This document shows positions 1 through 7,388 of a stretch of DNA of 47,993 nt, piece after piece. The notes under the pieces are model-generated. The model saw only the letters and a program-made list of their open reading frames with translations. It searched no databases and had not been told where the DNA came from. The stretch comes from a virus: IMG/VR virus record IMGVR_UViG_3300046736_000176, positions 1-47,993 of that record; one strand, 5' to 3'. Both the position numbers and the translations under genes were made by a program. The stretch's first letter is position 1. Each line of letters begins with the position of its first letter.

Positions 1-545
1 CAAGTTGTTCTGGTATAGTCGAATTTACTACCATTCCATGTGCGATATCGCCACATACATACTTTTTGAGTTGCAGGGCGTCTTGGAACTTGATCGCCCC
101 AGAGGTCCAACCCGGTACTCAACTGCCATTCGATAATGCCGGTTGATGTGTTGTGCTTGGTTTTTTGCTGGATCATGTAGATATCGGGCGGATAGTAGCT
201 GTCGTAGGGGAAGCTTCCGTTGTCGAGGTTGTCTTCGTAGACCTGCCAGCGGGTCACCCTGGAGCGGCGCAGGTCGTCCAGGGCGATGACGCTGGCGATG
301 ATGAGTTGGGTGGCGGGCATGGAGAGGGTGGGTGTCGGCTGCTCTCCCCGGCCATTCTTCTCGAAGCCGGTGGCGCTGATTGGAAGGGGCTCGTAGGTGG
401 TGCCTTTCCAGATCGGCTTGCGGCTTCCGAGGACGCCGGGGGTGAAATGGTATATGCCTCCCCCGACCTCCGCCATGTTGATATCGAACAACTCGATCAG
501 GGTGCCGGGCGTGAGCTGTTGTGATCTACCGAGTGGGGCGACCAT
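1..545 (-). CDS. Minor tail protein L (lambda gpL-like), 3' end off the left edge
   Basis: This is a tail-tip protein of the lambda gpL family, which acts near the distal end of a siphophage tail. The frame opens at ATG 545 and is still open at base 1, so 181 residues are visible and the C-terminus is missing. Family-like features are the segment around residues 48-60 (WKGTTYEPLPISATGFE), the VTRWQVYEDNLDNG stretch, and PPDIYMIQQKTKHN followed by a conserved LDLWGDQVPRR and a Cys in VCMWRYR. In the family the later C-terminal part carries further cysteines that bind an iron-sulfur cluster; those would lie outside the window. It follows the gpM-like gene by 28 bases, the H-M-L order of lambda. 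Identification rests on motif pattern and gene order. Confidence 0.8.
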   Translation of the reverse strand, partial: MVAPLGRSQQLTPGTLIELFDINMAEVGGGIYHFTPGVLGSRKPIWKGTTYEPLPISATGFEKNGRGEQPTPTLSMPATQLIIASVIALDDLRRSRVTRWQVYEDNLDNGSFPYDSYYPPDIYMIQQKTKHNTSTGIIEWQLSTGLDLWGDQVPRRPATQKVCMWRYRTWNGSKFDYTRTT

Positions 546-573
546 TTTTGAAACTCATTCTTTGCTTCGGATA

Positions 574-933
574 TCAGCCGACAATGTCGACCACTTCTTG
601 GAACGACAAGGACATCTTGTCGTAGTGCTTAGATCCGTTGACCGGTTCACGGGACCATCTCTTGCAGATAAATTTTTTTGCTACGGTTTGGCGGGGCGGA
701 ATCCACCAAAACCAGTCAACGCCGCCATGGGCCGTGAGGAAGCCTTCGACGACATTTGCGTTGGCGACGGAGATTACATTGATCGGGACTTCCCACTGCT
801 GAAGGTCCGCGTTCAGGCCACGTCTCATCCGAAGCTCGTATCCTTGGTCATCGAACTTGACGGAGGTGACGCGCGGCTCCCTGGTTTCGGACGGGGAGTA
901 AGAGACTTCCGCGACATTGAAGGTCTGGGCCAT
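574..933 (-). CDS. Minor tail protein M (lambda gpM-like)
   Basis: A 119-residue protein resembling the lambda gpM family, a tail-tip component placed between tape measure and gpL. Visible family features are the N-terminal SYSPSETREPRVTSVKFDDQ, a basic LRMRRGLNADLQQWEV stretch, the aromatic VDWFWWIPPRQ and the terminal FICKRWSREP with a Cys-x-x-Trp pattern. Length matches the family (about 110-120). It starts 3 bases after the tape measure stop, so it is probably translationally coupled, and it is followed by gpL. The role in tail-tip assembly is inferred from family and order. Confidence 0.8.
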   Translation of the reverse strand: MAQTFNVAEVSYSPSETREPRVTSVKFDDQGYELRMRRGLNADLQQWEVPINVISVANANVVEGFLTAHGGVDWFWWIPPRQTVAKKFICKRWSREPVNGSKHYDKMSLSFQEVVDIVG

Positions 934-936
934 TTG

Positions 937-3900
937 TTACATTCCGGACTGATTGCGAATACCACCGGGACGGTAGGCGTGGCCTATCCTGTCATCGACC
1001 ATTTGCTGCATCTGCCGCACGATTGCCTTGCCAAAAGTTTGGCCTTCTGCGTCCGTCGCCCCTTTGGGCTGGGTGACCTGGATTACCGGGGAGAAGACGC
1101 TGGTGGTGCCGCCACCGGCCGGGCCGAGGCTCGCCATTTGGGCGGGCGTGAAAACGCCTTCGTTGCGGTTCAGGATCGTTGGCACTTCGCCGCCACCGAT
1201 GCCTGGCATCTTGCCGGAGTGGTAGCGCTGCGCTTTGGGGATGGAACCCGGCATCATTCGGGGTCCGGTGCTTTCCTTGCCGACGATGCCGCCGCCGTGC
1301 ATCATGGGCATGCCCATCCCGAGCATACCGGCAAGCGGAATGGTGATGGCTTGCCGGACGGCCATGCGCGCCAAGTCGTTGGCGACCGCCTTGGCCATGT
1401 CGTGAAAGGCTTCCTTGACGCTTTTGGTCCCGGTGATCAGGGAGACCAGCGCATCTTCCATGTGCATCAGGCCGTCGTAGCTCAGCGAGCGCATCTGCTG
1501 CGTCGTGGTCAGGCCAGAGTTGGCCAGATCGTAGAGAGCGTCCTTTTGCCTCTCCAAAGCCTCCTGGGCGACAGCGGCATCGCCGGCCTGCCGGACCAGG
1601 GCCTGTCCCAGCGCGTCGGTAGACGACATCGCGGCGTTCTCGAGTTCGATCATCTTGGCGATCTCGGCGTTGCGCCGGATATGGGCATCCCCATTCAGAT
1701 TCATAGCTTCTGAATAGAGGCCGATTGCTGCAATTTCTTTCTTAGTGTCCTCGAACTGCGCTTGTCCTTTGTTCCTGTTCTCGGCCAGAGCACCCTCTCC
1801 GGCAGCCTTGAGCCGCTCCTGCGCGAGTGCGGTGTTGAGCGGGATATTCTCAGAGATCATCTTGGCTTCTTCTTCCAGGGTAGCCATCACGACGGCGCGT
1901 TTTTCCCCGAGAAGGGAGAGGGCTTCCGTCTCCTTGTTAGTGGCTTCCGTGGATTGGTTGATGACCTTGATTGCCTCGGCGTTGACCGACTCCCGGTTGG
2001 CCCTGGCCTGTGCCCTGTACAGGTCCGTGAGGGAGGCAACCCGTGCCTCATCGTGGGTGATTCCCAGGGAGATTGCCGCATTGCGAGCGTTGATCCTGGC
2101 CTCTTCGTCGATCATGGCCTCGGAGCTACCCTGGGTACCATGCGCCAGGGCCATGGTAGCGTCGGTGAGGGCAATGGTCTGGGACCGGGCCTCATCCATG
2201 CCGGAGACGGCTTCATTGAACTTGGTGGCCTGCTCCGCGTCGTAGAGAGCGGAGATTAGGTTCTCGAGTTCCCGCACCTGGGCCTTGGAGTATTTTGGAT
2301 TGAGCGCCTGAACCTTGTTCAGGATATCCATGGAGCGGATTTGCTTCTCGACCGCATCGGTCCCGAGGGCGTAACTGCTGGCAAGGGCGGTCTGACCGGC
2401 GACGCTTTCCGTCAGTTCCTTTTTCTGCTGGGCGAACTTTTCCCCGATGTTTTCACCGGTGACCTTCTGCGCGGGCGGGATCTTGACCGGCTGGACCGTG
2501 GCGGCACCCTTCGAGGTCCCGGCACTCGGCGAGCCACGTGTCCGCTTGCCTTCAGGCGTTTTTCCCTCGAGGACATTGGTTGTACTCGTGACGACATCCT
2601 GCGCCGCTTTCAGGCTTTGATTAAGCGCGCCCTCGTCCTGGAGGCCGTAAGCGGCGGTCTGGTCCTGCATCGGCCCGAAGGCGGACATAGGCCCGCCGGG
2701 GTTCGCCTGCTGTTCCAGCGCCAGCAGTTCCTTGCGCTTGTCGATCTGCTCCTGGATGGCCACGACAGCGGCCTTGGCCTCGTCCCGGAGAGCGGTGATC
2801 TTGTCCTTGATCGCCTGGCGCTCGTCACCCTGGGCTATCTTGAGCTGATCGTGAAGCTGTTGGATCGTCCGCATCTTGACGGCATGGTCCGCCCATGCGG
2901 CACTGCCGTCCTGGACGCTCTTGTTCATCAGGATGAGCGCCGTGATGCCCCCGGCCAGGAGCAGCGGCAGGCCGACCAGGGCGCTGCCGAGGATCGTGGC
3001 ACCAAGCAGCTTGAAGGTCAGGATCATCTGGGCCAGCGCAGAGACGACGCCGAGGATCCAGCCGCCGATCTTGATCCCGATCAGGACCTTGAACGCCGTC
3101 TTGACGGTATCGACGTTCTCGACCAGCCACTGGAAGCCTTGGATCAGCAGGTCCACCGCGTCCTTCAGCACGACGCCGAGTTCTGTTGCGAGCTTCTTGC
3201 CGTCGACGCTGTTTAGGAACTGGGCCAGCCGGTCCGCCCCTTCCGCCGCCGCTTGCAGGAAACCGCCGTCCGCGACCACGCGCTTGGCCTTGTCCATCGC
3301 GTTCTGGAAGCGCATGAACGAGGCGCTGGCGGTCTCGATCCGGTCAACCGGGAATTTATTGCGGAGCGCGTCATTGAAGACGTTGAATAAGTCCTGGGCG
3401 CTAACCTTGCCCTTCTCCATCGCCTTGTTCAACTCATCCGATGTCATGCCGAGGGCTTTGGCCGCCAAGGCAAATGCACCAGGTAGCTGTTCTGCGAGCT
3501 GACCCTTCAATTCTTCGGATTGTATTTGGCCCTTACTGGCGAATTGTTCTAGCGCCTTGAAAGCCCTTTGTGCACCCTCCGGTGATCTCCCGAGCAAGGC
3601 CATTGCCTGGGCGACACCGAAGAAGGTTTCCTTCGCCTTTTCGACATTGACCGTGCTACCGGTCACGGCGGCGACGAAGTTGACGTATTCCTTGCCGGTT
3701 CCCAGCGTTGACAGGCCGAGACGGTCGGTTTCCGCACTCAGCCTCTTGAACTCTTCCCTGCCCTGGATGGCGGAACCGGTCGCGACCTCCAGTCCTTTGT
3801 CCAGGTTCTGGAAAGACATGCCGGTTTGCAGGATGTCCTTCGCCACGAAGCCGACGCCAAGGCTGGTGAGTACGCCTTGGACCGACATGACGGAGCCTTC

Positions 3901-5064
3901 CAGCCGCTTGAAGCTTTCGGACAGCGCGGAGACGCTGCGGCTGGCCGCACTGAAGTCAGGCATCTTCGGGGTCAGGCCAAGGCCGGGCCTTTGGTTTGAC
4001 CCAAACGTGATCCTTCTGTTCGCAACCGCCGGCAGGCCGGGCATCTGGGCATTCTGGAGCTGCTGACGTCTAGCTTGTTCCGCGGCGAGACGCTGGCGGT
4101 CGGCCGGTGTTTCCATCCTCGGCCCCACGAAGGCTGGGGACGAGGGACCGATGATGGACTCCTGCCTGGATTTCTTCTCCGCCTTGGCTCGCCGTTCTGC
4201 ATCCCGGATAGCACTGTCGTAGGCTCTTTTGTTGTTCCTCTCGAAATCCCGGATATCCCTGGCGCGGTTGTTCGCCAGTTCTCGATCGACCTTGTCCTGC
4301 GCCCGCTGCATGCGCTGGATGTCGGCCATCGTTTCCTGGCGCGGACCGATCACCTGGGAGGCCGGGACTTTCGACTCCCTGGCTTCGCGGCGCGCCTGTC
4401 TCTCCAGCCTGTCCTGGGCCTGTCGGGCTTCCGTGGCCGCCCGGCGGGCTTCCCGGTCCATCTTGGCCTGTTCGTTGGCGGCTTCCCGCTTGACGCGTGC
4501 CAGGTCCCGAGCTTCCTTGGCCTCTGCCCGATACTGACGCTGGATATCGGCCATCGTCTCGACGCGCGGACCGATCATCTGGGAGGCCGGGATCTTGGCT
4601 TCCGTCGTCGTCCTTGTCGCGGCGGCAGCAACCCTGTCAGTCGCCGCCTTGCGATTGGCGACAGCCTTTTCTTCCCTTTCCCTCTGGGCGTTCATCCGGT
4701 TGCGGAACGCCATCGTCGCGTTGACCGAGTCCATCTCGACCTTCGCGGCGGCTCGCGTCATGCGAATGCGGCTGTCCTGGTAGGACTGCTCCCGCCGCAA
4801 CCGGGCAATGATCTCCTTGCCCTTAGCCGAGGTGACGTCCTTTTCCGCCTGGACCAGCGGGGCCGTGGCGGCAGACGCCTGGGACTGAGTGACTCTCGGG
4901 ATGCCGCCAGCACCGCCGCGGCGCGCGCCCAGCTTGTTGAGAGACCCCTGGACAGCATCCGCCTTGTTGGCAAGCTTCGCCAGGGCCTCTTCCATGGCTT
5001 TGATGGCCTTCAGGCCACTGGAGCCATCGACCAGAAGCTGAAGATGGGCGTTGCGCTCGGTCAT
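937..5064 (-). CDS. Tape measure protein
   Basis: A 1375-residue tail length tape measure protein. Residues 1-400 are highly charged and probably helical, rich in Arg/Ala/Gln/Lys. About residues 415-600 form the conserved tape-measure N-terminal domain (ILQTGMSFQNLDKGLEVATG, QIQSEELKGQLAEQLPGAFA). Around residues 665-720 lies a long hydrophobic stretch (GGWILGVVSALAQMILTFKL followed by a second segment) typical of proteins ejected with the DNA. The C-terminus has the glycine-rich GGGIVGKESTGP and GGGEVPTILNRNEGVF pattern usual for phage tape measures. At roughly 1.4 kaa a tail of some 200 nm would be expected from the usual rule of about 0.15 nm per residue. The ATG overlaps the stop of the frameshifted chaperone (ATGA), so translation is coupled. 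Confidence 0.93.
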   Translation of the reverse strand: MTERNAHLQLLVDGSSGLKAIKAMEEALAKLANKADAVQGSLNKLGARRGGAGGIPRVTQSQASAATAPLVQAEKDVTSAKGKEIIARLRREQSYQDSRIRMTRAAAKVEMDSVNATMAFRNRMNAQREREEKAVANRKAATDRVAAAATRTTTEAKIPASQMIGPRVETMADIQRQYRAEAKEARDLARVKREAANEQAKMDREARRAATEARQAQDRLERQARREARESKVPASQVIGPRQETMADIQRMQRAQDKVDRELANNRARDIRDFERNNKRAYDSAIRDAERRAKAEKKSRQESIIGPSSPAFVGPRMETPADRQRLAAEQARRQQLQNAQMPGLPAVANRRITFGSNQRPGLGLTPKMPDFSAASRSVSALSESFKRLEGSVMSVQGVLTSLGVGFVAKDILQTGMSFQNLDKGLEVATGSAIQGREEFKRLSAETDRLGLSTLGTGKEYVNFVAAVTGSTVNVEKAKETFFGVAQAMALLGRSPEGAQRAFKALEQFASKGQIQSEELKGQLAEQLPGAFALAAKALGMTSDELNKAMEKGKVSAQDLFNVFNDALRNKFPVDRIETASASFMRFQNAMDKAKRVVADGGFLQAAAEGADRLAQFLNSVDGKKLATELGVVLKDAVDLLIQGFQWLVENVDTVKTAFKVLIGIKIGGWILGVVSALAQMILTFKLLGATILGSALVGLPLLLAGGITALILMNKSVQDGSAAWADHAVKMRTIQQLHDQLKIAQGDERQAIKDKITALRDEAKAAVVAIQEQIDKRKELLALEQQANPGGPMSAFGPMQDQTAAYGLQDEGALNQSLKAAQDVVTSTTNVLEGKTPEGKRTRGSPSAGTSKGAATVQPVKIPPAQKVTGENIGEKFAQQKKELTESVAGQTALASSYALGTDAVEKQIRSMDILNKVQALNPKYSKAQVRELENLISALYDAEQATKFNEAVSGMDEARSQTIALTDATMALAHGTQGSSEAMIDEEARINARNAAISLGITHDEARVASLTDLYRAQARANRESVNAEAIKVINQSTEATNKETEALSLLGEKRAVVMATLEEEAKMISENIPLNTALAQERLKAAGEGALAENRNKGQAQFEDTKKEIAAIGLYSEAMNLNGDAHIRRNAEIAKMIELENAAMSSTDALGQALVRQAGDAAVAQEALERQKDALYDLANSGLTTTQQMRSLSYDGLMHMEDALVSLITGTKSVKEAFHDMAKAVANDLARMAVRQAITIPLAGMLGMGMPMMHGGGIVGKESTGPRMMPGSIPKAQRYHSGKMPGIGGGEVPTILNRNEGVFTPAQMASLGPAGGGTTSVFSPVIQVTQPKGATDAEGQTFGKAIVRQMQQMVDDRIGHAYRPGGIRNQSGM
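4090..4593 (-). repeat. Three dispersed copies of an IGPR-ETMADIQR motif in the tape measure N-terminus
   Basis: Within the charged N-terminal region of the tape measure, a motif of about 20 residues recurs three times: ASQMIGPRVETMADIQR (near 4533-4593), ASQVIGPRQETMADIQR (near 4314-4374) and a diverged FVGPRMETPADRQR (near 4090-4147). The copies are about 220 bases apart, which looks like a decayed tandem duplication of a helical segment of about 70 residues. Confidence 0.75.
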
Positions 5065-5779
5065 GCGGGAGGAGCCTCGGCCGGTGGAGGTTTGCTGCGT
5101 TCTCCGGGGACGGTCCCGGCGGGGAACTGAAGCAGGGCGTTCATGAGATTGCGGCTCATGTTCGGATCACGGTCGGGAGCGGTAGGTGTCGTCTTGTCCT
5201 TCGGCTTCAGGCCCTTACGGTAAGGCGCCAGGACCTCGGACAGATTGGGCAGGCGGTTGACGCGGCCGAAATAGCCGATGTGCCAGGCTGTGTGAATAAA
5301 TCTCTCATCCTCGTCTAGCTTGAGGAGATTGTGCGCCTCAATGCACAGGCGTGTTTCGAAGGGGGTTTGGTTCCAGAACTCCGCGGTCTTGATATCCGCC
5401 CGAAAAGCGGTCTTGATGACGGCGATCAGACCTTTTTCGCCGTCTTCTTCGGAGGGTTTTCCTCCGCCTCCGGGGCCTTGACCTCAGGCGGTTCCTTGGT
5501 CCCGAACCACGCATAGTTGATCATGTCGCTCACCTTCTCGATCGACGGCTCGATCGGAGGTGCCCGATCCATCACCCACTCGGCGCTGACATCCTTCTGA
5601 TCCGGCAGGCAGATCGCCATGATGGTGGCCAGGGTCTTCATGTCCATCAGATCGTAGCCATCCGGATAAAGCTCCCTGATCTGGGCCACACCGTGCCATG
5701 TCAGGCGCATGATGTAGGTGACGCCGTCGATCTCAATCGGTACGGTGCCGCGAACCGGGTTCGCAGTTTGATCGCTCAA
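5061..5779 (-). CDS. Tail assembly chaperone, long form made by probable -1 frameshift (gpGT-like)
   Basis: In siphophages the gene before the tape measure usually makes a short chaperone (G) and a longer frameshift form (GT). Here the short frame ends at 5426, while the -1 frame is open from the slip region (5432-5438) to a TGA at 5063-5061 that overlaps the tape measure ATG. The extension is about 123 residues and begins GLIAVIKTAFRADIKTAEFW; it contains TRLCIEAHNLLKLDEDERF and ends AEAPPA. It has no ATG until deep inside, consistent with access only by frameshifting. The full GT product would be about 239 residues. The chaperone coats the tape measure while the tube is built. Frameshifting is inferred from architecture; the slip site is not an ideal heptamer. 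Confidence 0.72.
5426..5779 (-). CDS. Tail assembly chaperone, short form (gpG-like)
   Basis: A 117-residue protein in the position of the siphophage tail assembly chaperone, directly before the frameshift extension and the tape measure. Visible features: an N-terminal beta-type segment (VPIEIDGVTYIMRLTWHGVA), a helical middle (DLMDMKTLATIMAICLPD) and a Lys/Pro-rich tail ending KKTAKKV, where ribosomes would slip. Its ATG overlaps the stop of the upstream small gene (5776-5779). The product binds the tape measure during tail assembly and is not expected in the mature virion. Alternative: an unrelated tail protein, but gene order argues strongly for the chaperone. Confidence 0.78.
   Translation of the reverse strand: MSDQTANPVRGTVPIEIDGVTYIMRLTWHGVAQIRELYPDGYDLMDMKTLATIMAICLPDQKDVSAEWVMDRAPPIEPSIEKVSDMINYAWFGTKEPPEVKAPEAEENPPKKTAKKV
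5432..5438 (-). other. Candidate -1 ribosomal slip site (GAAAAAG)
   Basis: On the minus strand the 0-frame reads GCG AAA AAG GTC TGA. A -1 slip on G-AAA-AAG gives GAA AAA GGT CTG and joins the 123-codon open extension. The heptamer departs from X-XXY-YYZ at the first base, so slipping would rely mainly on the AAA/AAG run. Confidence 0.55.
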
Positions 5780-6009
5780 GGGATACTCTCTGGTGGGGGT
5801 GGGGGTTGGTGACAGCGCATGCGCCGGCGAAGGGCGGCGCGAAGCTGGCCGTGCAGGTGCGCTCGCACCCGCTTCGGTAGGGAAACCCAGCGCTCGGCGA
5901 GCAGCCCGGATTCAGGGTAGCATGCCGCTGTGAGGATCAGCGCCTCGTCAATCGCCTCCCAAAGTTCAGGATAGTCGACGTCGGTGAGCCACTTGTTGGC
6001 AGTTGCCAT
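5776..6009 (-). CDS. Hypothetical protein between tail tube and chaperone genes
   Basis: A 77-residue protein of unknown function. It has an acidic helical N-terminal half (DVDYPELWEAIDEALILTAA), a basic middle (LPKRVRAHLHGQLRAALRRR) and a proline run near the end (PPPPPE). It overlaps the chaperone start by four bases (ATGA) and starts about 10 bases after the preceding gene, so it belongs to the tail operon. The position suggests a small tail-assembly factor, but nothing in the sequence proves it. Confidence 0.6.
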   Translation of the reverse strand: MATANKWLTDVDYPELWEAIDEALILTAACYPESGLLAERWVSLPKRVRAHLHGQLRAALRRRMRCHQPPPPPESIP

Positions 6010-6018
6010 GGAACGACC

Positions 6019-6417
6019 TCAGCGGGCGTATGAGTAAAGCTTCCAGGCCGGCAGAACGAAGAGGTAATTGTGTTCAACCCCGCTGAAGCACTCGACCGGA
6101 TCCTGGTCGCACAGCACGCGCAGGACGGCGTCTCTGGGGTCCGCCGGATTGGTCTCCGCGATCTTGTCCGTGACCACACAGCTCCGGCCGAAATATGTCA
6201 CGCGCTGGCCAACCTCGTACGGCAGGATCGGAATGGATGGGCTCAGGTCCGGGCCGGTGGACATGGCCATGATGCGCTGGCCGTCCTCGCCGCGCTGATC
6301 CATCAAAACCTGGTACGAGAAATCAACCGGCCCGCCAATGACACCGTGGATGGTCCCAATCCCGTTGGGATACCCCTCATTGACCACGACGCGCTGTCCC
6401 AGGAGGAAAGCCGCCAT
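6019..6417 (-). CDS. Hypothetical tail-region protein
   Basis: A 132-residue protein with no family I recognise. It looks beta-rich: the opening LLGQRVVVNEGYPNGIGTIH and the later LPYEVGQRVTYFGRSC each resemble a small barrel strand pair (VGQRV..Y.G), suggesting two similar SH3-like halves. It contains three Cys and ends in an aromatic stretch (FVLPAWKLYSYA). It follows the small zinc-finger gene by 2 bases and precedes the next gene by 9, so it is co-transcribed with tail genes. Confidence 0.65.
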   Translation of the reverse strand: MAAFLLGQRVVVNEGYPNGIGTIHGVIGGPVDFSYQVLMDQRGEDGQRIMAMSTGPDLSPSIPILPYEVGQRVTYFGRSCVVTDKIAETNPADPRDAVLRVLCDQDPVECFSGVEHNYLFVLPAWKLYSYAR

Positions 6418-6419
6418 GG

Positions 6420-6596
6420 CTACTTGCCTTCCGGAGCAGAGACGGCATCCTCGGGAACACGGTCCTCAAGGCGGGAGACCGGGACGGGCACGTGGCCGTG
6501 TCCCGGTGCCCCGGTGCAAAGGTATTCATGGGCAGGGGTGATAAGCCCGACCACTTCCCTGCCGCAGGTCGGGCAGGTGTACACGGCGCCGCTCAT
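6420..6596 (-). CDS. Small putative zinc-binding protein
   Basis: A 58-residue protein starting at ATG 6596, which overlaps the stop of the Acb2-like gene (ATGA). It opens with a CPTCG knuckle at residues 8-12 and has a downstream HEYLC, so one metal site of Cys-x2-Cys plus His/Cys type is plausible. The rest is Pro/Val/Glu-rich (HVPVPVSRLEDRVPEDA) and probably unstructured. Frame and start were set by the stop-start overlap. Function unknown; small zinc proteins of this kind are common beside phage tail genes. Confidence 0.6.
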   Translation of the reverse strand: MSGAVYTCPTCGREVVGLITPAHEYLCTGAPGHGHVPVPVSRLEDRVPEDAVSAPEGK

Positions 6597-6832
6597 AGGG
6601 TCCTCTCCTGTTTCTGCTGTTCCGCACGCTGGTTCACGACGTTCCGATAAAGACTGCACCGGACGATGCAGTCCTTCGCTTCCATCAGTTTCCTCAGGCC
6701 AGCCGTCCGCTCCGGGTTGGACGGCAGCGTTTCGACGATGTGCTGGGCCATGTCGTGGAACGGCTTGCTGATCTTCTGAAGATGCTCCGGCAGGTGCGAG
6801 TAGCCAAAGAATTGCATCATCGGATCTGTCAT
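6593..6832 (-). CDS. acb2: Acb2-like cyclic-nucleotide sponge (anti-CBASS)
   Basis: A 79-residue protein whose first 60 residues closely match the pattern I know for Acb2 (Vs.4-related) phage proteins: FFGYSHLPEHLQKISKPF, then VETLPSNPERTAGLRKLMEA and KDCIVR. Family members form hexamers that sequester cyclic di- and trinucleotides (and some related signals), blocking CBASS and in some cases Thoeris immunity. The helical hairpin with Tyr11, a Lys near residue 23 and the PERT-x3-RKL-x-EAKD motif are all present; no key residue appears missing. It sits between tail tube and tail chaperone genes, a position where small accessory genes are often tolerated, and would be expressed late unless read from another promoter. 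Assignment is from remembered motif pattern, not a search. Confidence 0.8.
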   Translation of the reverse strand: MTDPMMQFFGYSHLPEHLQKISKPFHDMAQHIVETLPSNPERTAGLRKLMEAKDCIVRCSLYRNVVNQRAEQQKQERTL

Positions 6833-6870
6833 GAGAGCGTTCTCTCAGGTTGCTTTAATGCGATGATATA

Positions 6871-7299
6871 CTACGCTGGGTTGAAATCCCATACTACCGC
6901 ACCCGTCACTTCAAGTGTAACCGTCGCCGTCGTCAGCGCATCAACGCCGCCGCCGACCGTGAAGCCCATGACGTAGGCAGCGAAGGTGCCGGTCGCGTTA
7001 TTAACGTCTGAGAAGGTGATCTTGAAGTTCTTTCTGATCTGCGCTGCACGGTCTGCGAGCAAAGCTTGCTGCCCGGTATCTCCTGGCACGAAATTTAATT
7101 CGAGCGTCAATTGGCCCTCATCCATCAGACCCATGACTTTCTCCTTACCCGTGCTAAGGAGCGTCGTAGCGTCGATAATCGCGGCGCTACCGCCAGGGCC
7201 GGAGAAGGAACGAACTTCAGCGATGGAGACGAACGTTCCGGGGGTTGAGCCCTCACGACCAATAATGGTCCCTTGGGCGTTGAAAGCCGAGGTTGCGAT
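6871..7299 (-). CDS. Tail tube (major tail) protein with apparent ATC start
   Basis: A 142-residue tail tube protein. The N-terminal part reads IATSAFNAQGTIIGREGSTP, then FSGPGGSAAIID and KEKVMGLMDEGQLTLELNFV; the C-terminal part has VPGDTGQ, KITFSDVNNATGTFAAYVMG and VTLEVTGAVVWDFNP. This is the usual layout of siphophage tube subunits, and the length is normal only if translation begins near 7299. In that frame there is no ATG, GTG or TTG upstream of Met48; a TAG precedes by four codons. A strong AGGAGG sits five bases before an ATC codon at 7299-7297, so I place the start there. A start at the internal ATG (7158) or 7134 would remove a third of the domain and leave the Shine-Dalgarno unused. 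Confidence 0.82.
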   Translation of the reverse strand: MATSAFNAQGTIIGREGSTPGTFVSIAEVRSFSGPGGSAAIIDATTLLSTGKEKVMGLMDEGQLTLELNFVPGDTGQQALLADRAAQIRKNFKITFSDVNNATGTFAAYVMGFTVGGGVDALTTATVTLEVTGAVVWDFNPA

Positions 7300-7338
7300 A
7301 GTAGCCTCCTATACAACTTAGGGGTTGAAACAGGCAAC

Positions 7339-7362
7339 AAAAAACCCCGCCGGAGCGGGGTT
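7339..7362 (-). terminator. Rho-independent terminator after the HNH gene
   Basis: Minus strand: eight-base-pair stem AACCCCGC / GCGGGGTT with a TCCG tetraloop followed by a T tract. It lies 27 bases past the HNH stop and just before the tail-tube Shine-Dalgarno. Confidence 0.88.
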
Positions 7363-7388
7363 CCTGATGTCTGCCTATGGGCGGGGGT

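Noticed and set aside
397-1713. Plus-strand open frame of 438 codons at the left end
   Set aside because: It is antisense to gpL, gpM and the tape measure C-terminus, all recognisable.
7125-7340. 71-codon minus frame overlapping the tail tube start
   Set aside because: It uses another frame than the tail tube domain and encodes an Arg/Pro/Ser-rich shadow; the AGGAGG serves the tube frame.
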